From: an uncultured Alteromonadaceae bacterium
GTDB taxonomy: Bacteria; Pseudomonadota; Gammaproteobacteria; Enterobacterales; Alteromonadaceae
Length of the DNA: 46,753 nucleotides
Direction: 5' to 3'
NCBI GenBank assembly: GCA_938085045.1
Contig: CALKGI010000115.1
Location: 1 to 46,753, forward strand
Shown: positions 45,024-46,753 of the stretch, piece by piece
How positions within the stretch are numbered: position 1 is the first letter of the stretch
Layout of the letters: each line of letters starts with the position of its first letter
The notes under the pieces: generated by a model
Told to the model about the DNA's origin: nothing
The model's input: the letters and a program-made list of their open reading frames with translations, nothing else
The model's database searches: none
Program-made: the position numbers and the translations under genes

Positions 45024-46493
45024 ATGAACATGAAAAAACTCGTTATTAGCATGGCCGTTGCAGGCATTATGATCACCCCTTTGAGCCACGCTTTAAACCT
45101 TAAGGGCTTAGACAATAACAAACCTAACAAGCCAACCTTGTCACAGGTAAAAATCGAAAATAAGCGCGATGCCAAACCGGCGGGTTTGGCGGTCAACAAC
45201 CTCATTACGTTGGAAAAGGCGTATCAGGTTGTGGCAACAAAAACCACAGGTCGAGTGCTGTCTGCCATGCTCGACACTGAATTTGGCGCACCCAACTACG
45301 AATTCATTGTGCTTGAAGCGGGCAAATTAAAACAACTGCTGATCCACGGCGAAACTGCTGTCGTATTAGTCGACAATGCCATTGAAGCGTTGCCGCTATA
45401 TAACCCTGCACTTGATATGGGCCAAATCATCGCCTCGGTTGAGCAAGCACTGTCGGCCACGGCCTACGCAGGTGAACTGCAACAAGAAGAAAACCACGGT
45501 GCTTATCGTTTGTTGGCTGGTACTGAACAGGCAATGTATGAAGTTATCGCCAGTGGCGAAACTGGTAATATATTAATCGCCGAAAAGTTTGAAGATGAAG
45601 CCGATAGCGAAATCGGCGGTGAAGGTGGCAATTCAGAAGATGATGCCAGTGAAAAAGAAACTTACGTCACCCTAGCGCAAGCCATTGAAAGTGCGAAAAA
45701 ATCAGCAAGTGGTAGCGTTATCGGCATTGCCTTAGACGATGACGACATGGGCGACGACGACATGGGCGACGACGACATAGGCGACGACGACATGGGCGAC
45801 GACGACATGGGTGACGACGACATGGGTGACGACGACATGGGTGACGACGACATGGGCGACGACGACATGGGTGACGACGATATGAGTGACGACGACATGG
45901 GCGACGACGACATGGGCGATGACGACATGGGTGACGACGACATGGGTGACGACGACATGGGCGACGACGACATGGGCGATGACGACATGGGCGATGACGA
46001 CATGGGCGATGACGACATGGGCGATGACGACATGGGTGACGACGACATGGGTGATGATGGTTTCAACAAGGTCAAAACAAGTGCAGATGACGACACCAAT
46101 ACAGACGGGCAAACCGAACCTGCTATGTATATAGTTGAATTGCTTGACGGCGACTATATTCACACCGTTATGGTCAACGCCACCACAGGCGAAGTAGCCA
46201 AGGTCATGGAAGACACCCAAAAAGCGCTAGATACAGCCATCACCGCAGCCACAAAATGGGCTGCATTAGATACCGTAATCGCAAATGCGCTAGCTACCCA
46301 AGCCGGTACTTTGCAAGGTATGGAACTTGAGATTAAAGATGCCAAGTTGGTTTATCTAGTGTTTGTTGATAGTGACACGCAAAGTTTTCAAGTCACGGTC
46401 GATGCCGCCGAAGGCACGGTGCTAAGTACTGAATCGCTAGAAATGGATGAAAGCATGGACGACGAAATGAGTGATGAAGGAGGCGAAAAATAA
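45024..46493 (+). CDS. Exported PepSY-domain protein with 21 DDDMG repeats
   Basis: A 489-residue protein with a signal peptide (LVISMAVAGIMITPLSHA), starting at ATG 45024 with GGAGA about 9 bp upstream. At least two PepSY-like segments lie before residue 235 (ITLEKAYQVVATKTTGRVLSA, then AYRLLAGTEQAMYEVIASGE). The next begins VTLAQAIESAKKSASGSVIG and is resumed by YIVELLDGDYIHTVMVNATTG after the repeat, with a further one near the C-terminus. Between them are 21 tandem pentapeptides (45738-46052). PepSY domains are linked to peptidase inhibition and envelope sensing. The acid/Met repeat may bind cations, which is a guess. Confidence 0.8.
   Translation: MNMKKLVISMAVAGIMITPLSHALNLKGLDNNKPNKPTLSQVKIENKRDAKPAGLAVNNLITLEKAYQVVATKTTGRVLSAMLDTEFGAPNYEFIVLEAGKLKQLLIHGETAVVLVDNAIEALPLYNPALDMGQIIASVEQALSATAYAGELQQEENHGAYRLLAGTEQAMYEVIASGETGNILIAEKFEDEADSEIGGEGGNSEDDASEKETYVTLAQAIESAKKSASGSVIGIALDDDDMGDDDMGDDDIGDDDMGDDDMGDDDMGDDDMGDDDMGDDDMGDDDMSDDDMGDDDMGDDDMGDDDMGDDDMGDDDMGDDDMGDDDMGDDDMGDDDMGDDDMGDDGFNKVKTSADDDTNTDGQTEPAMYIVELLDGDYIHTVMVNATTGEVAKVMEDTQKALDTAITAATKWAALDTVIANALATQAGTLQGMELEIKDAKLVYLVFVDSDTQSFQVTVDAAEGTVLSTESLEMDESMDDEMSDEGGEK
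45738..46052 (+). repeat. 21 tandem copies of a 15-bp unit encoding DDDMG
   Basis: Exactly 315 bp, with unit GAYGACGACATGGGY. Unit 3 reads DDDIG and unit 10 DDDMS, the others are unchanged at protein level. Third-base changes (GAC/GAT, GGC/GGT) recur in blocks, as expected from duplication of unit groups. The array stays in frame. Confidence 0.95.
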
Positions 46494-46514
46494 CTTAGAT
46501 CACCATACTAGTTT

Positions 46515-46545
46515 AAACGGCAGCCTTAGGTAAGGCTGCCGTTTT
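46515..46545 (+). terminator. Strong intrinsic terminator of the PepSY gene
   Basis: AAACGGCAGCCTTA (46515-46528) and TAAGGCTGCCGTTT (46531-46544) form a perfect 14-bp arm pair around GG, ending in TTTT, 22 bp after the stop codon. It can work in both directions. Confidence 0.85.
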
Positions 46546-46668
46546 CAACATGGGCAGACACGGGGTATAACCCTACGATAGGTACATTCAATCACAAACC
46601 CGTAGGGGTAATCCCAATGCCATTAAGCTAAGACGAACTGGATTTATATACTTAAATATCATATACTT

Positions 46669-46699
46669 ACACCCTTATCAATCAACTTAATAAGGGTGT
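46669..46699. repeat. Perfect 10-bp inverted repeat before the last gene
   Basis: ACACCCTTAT (46669-46678) and ATAAGGGTGT (46690-46699) flank an 11-nt loop, 10 bp before an ATG. It could be a transcription terminator, an operator, or the end region of an insertion sequence. Only the missing downstream sequence can decide. Confidence 0.5.
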
Positions 46700-46708
46700 T
46701 TACCTGTT

Positions 46709-46753
46709 ATGAAGCAAAACCTGACTACCTCTAATGACTCAATATTGGCACTG
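46709..46753 (+). CDS. Start of a further gene, cut by the window edge
   Basis: ATG at 46709 is followed by 14 sense codons up to the window end, giving MKQNLTTSNDSILAL. Too short to identify. The hairpin close upstream and the lack of a clear ribosome-binding site would fit the start of a transposase gene, but this is only a possibility. Confidence 0.35.
   Translation, partial: MKQNLTTSNDSILAL

Noticed and set aside
45738..46052. Regular repeat array considered as CRISPR
   Set aside because: The 15-bp units are directly adjacent without spacers and are translated.
45662..46220. Long minus-strand and other-frame open readings of MSSSP- or HVV-type repeats
   Set aside because: They arise only because the 15-bp DDDMG unit is open in several frames. 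They have no start signals and no family.

Overview
The window looks like a chromosomal segment of a marine Gammaproteobacterium, most likely of the order Alteromonadales. This is inferred from protein flavour (RsuA, GuaC, DNA polymerase II, FdxA, Bcr/CflA transporter, Tat-exported lipoprotein oxidase), moderate base composition, and abundant dispersed palindromic elements. No species can be fixed from sequence alone, and I see no tRNA, rRNA or CRISPR array.

Layout. 1-1.1 kb: the 3' end of a REP-associated (Y1-type) transposase gene, followed by short repeats that run into a small secreted protein gene. 1.1-10.5 kb: housekeeping and sensory genes (ATP-grasp ligase, acetyltransferase, COG2509 flavoprotein, GFA-family protein, 7Fe ferredoxin fdxA, chemoreceptor, Tat lipoprotein amine oxidase, secreted beta-propeller). 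10.7-12.9 kb: a CadC-type membrane-bound regulator carrying a beta-propeller sensor. 12.9-20.9 kb: a tightly packed, often overlapping operon RDD - SpoIIM/DUF95 - DUF4129 - DUF4350 - MoxR ATPase - DUF58 - secreted esterase, a MoxR/vWA-type cell-envelope module. 20.9-23.5 kb: an ECF sigma factor with a membrane partner, rsuA, and a Yip1-like membrane protein.

23.5-31.3 kb is the most unusual part. A 5'-truncated RHS/YD-repeat gene ends in a GH24 (T4-type) lysozyme domain with its catalytic E-D-T residues intact. It is followed by six small exported-protein genes arranged as A-B-C-A'-B'-C', a duplicated three-gene cassette. Protein B ends in an LprI/DUF1311 lysozyme-inhibitor domain, so the array reads as duplicated immunity to the lysozyme tip. 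The duplicate B' has lost the LprI domain. The whole region is bracketed by two nearly identical 123-bp direct repeats belonging to a nested-hairpin repeat family with two further, diverged members in the window.

31.3-46.7 kb: acetyltransferase, TPR lipoprotein, arginase-family hydrolase, a beta-barrel outer-membrane protein with a decayed second copy of its 3' end, a proline-rich lipoprotein, a periplasmic binding protein beside a yeast-Fcy1-like cytosine deaminase, polB, a Bcr/CflA efflux pump, guaC, and a PepSY protein in which 21 copies of the pentapeptide DDDMG appear to be inserted inside a PepSY fold. The window closes with an intrinsic terminator, another hairpin and the first 15 codons of a further gene.
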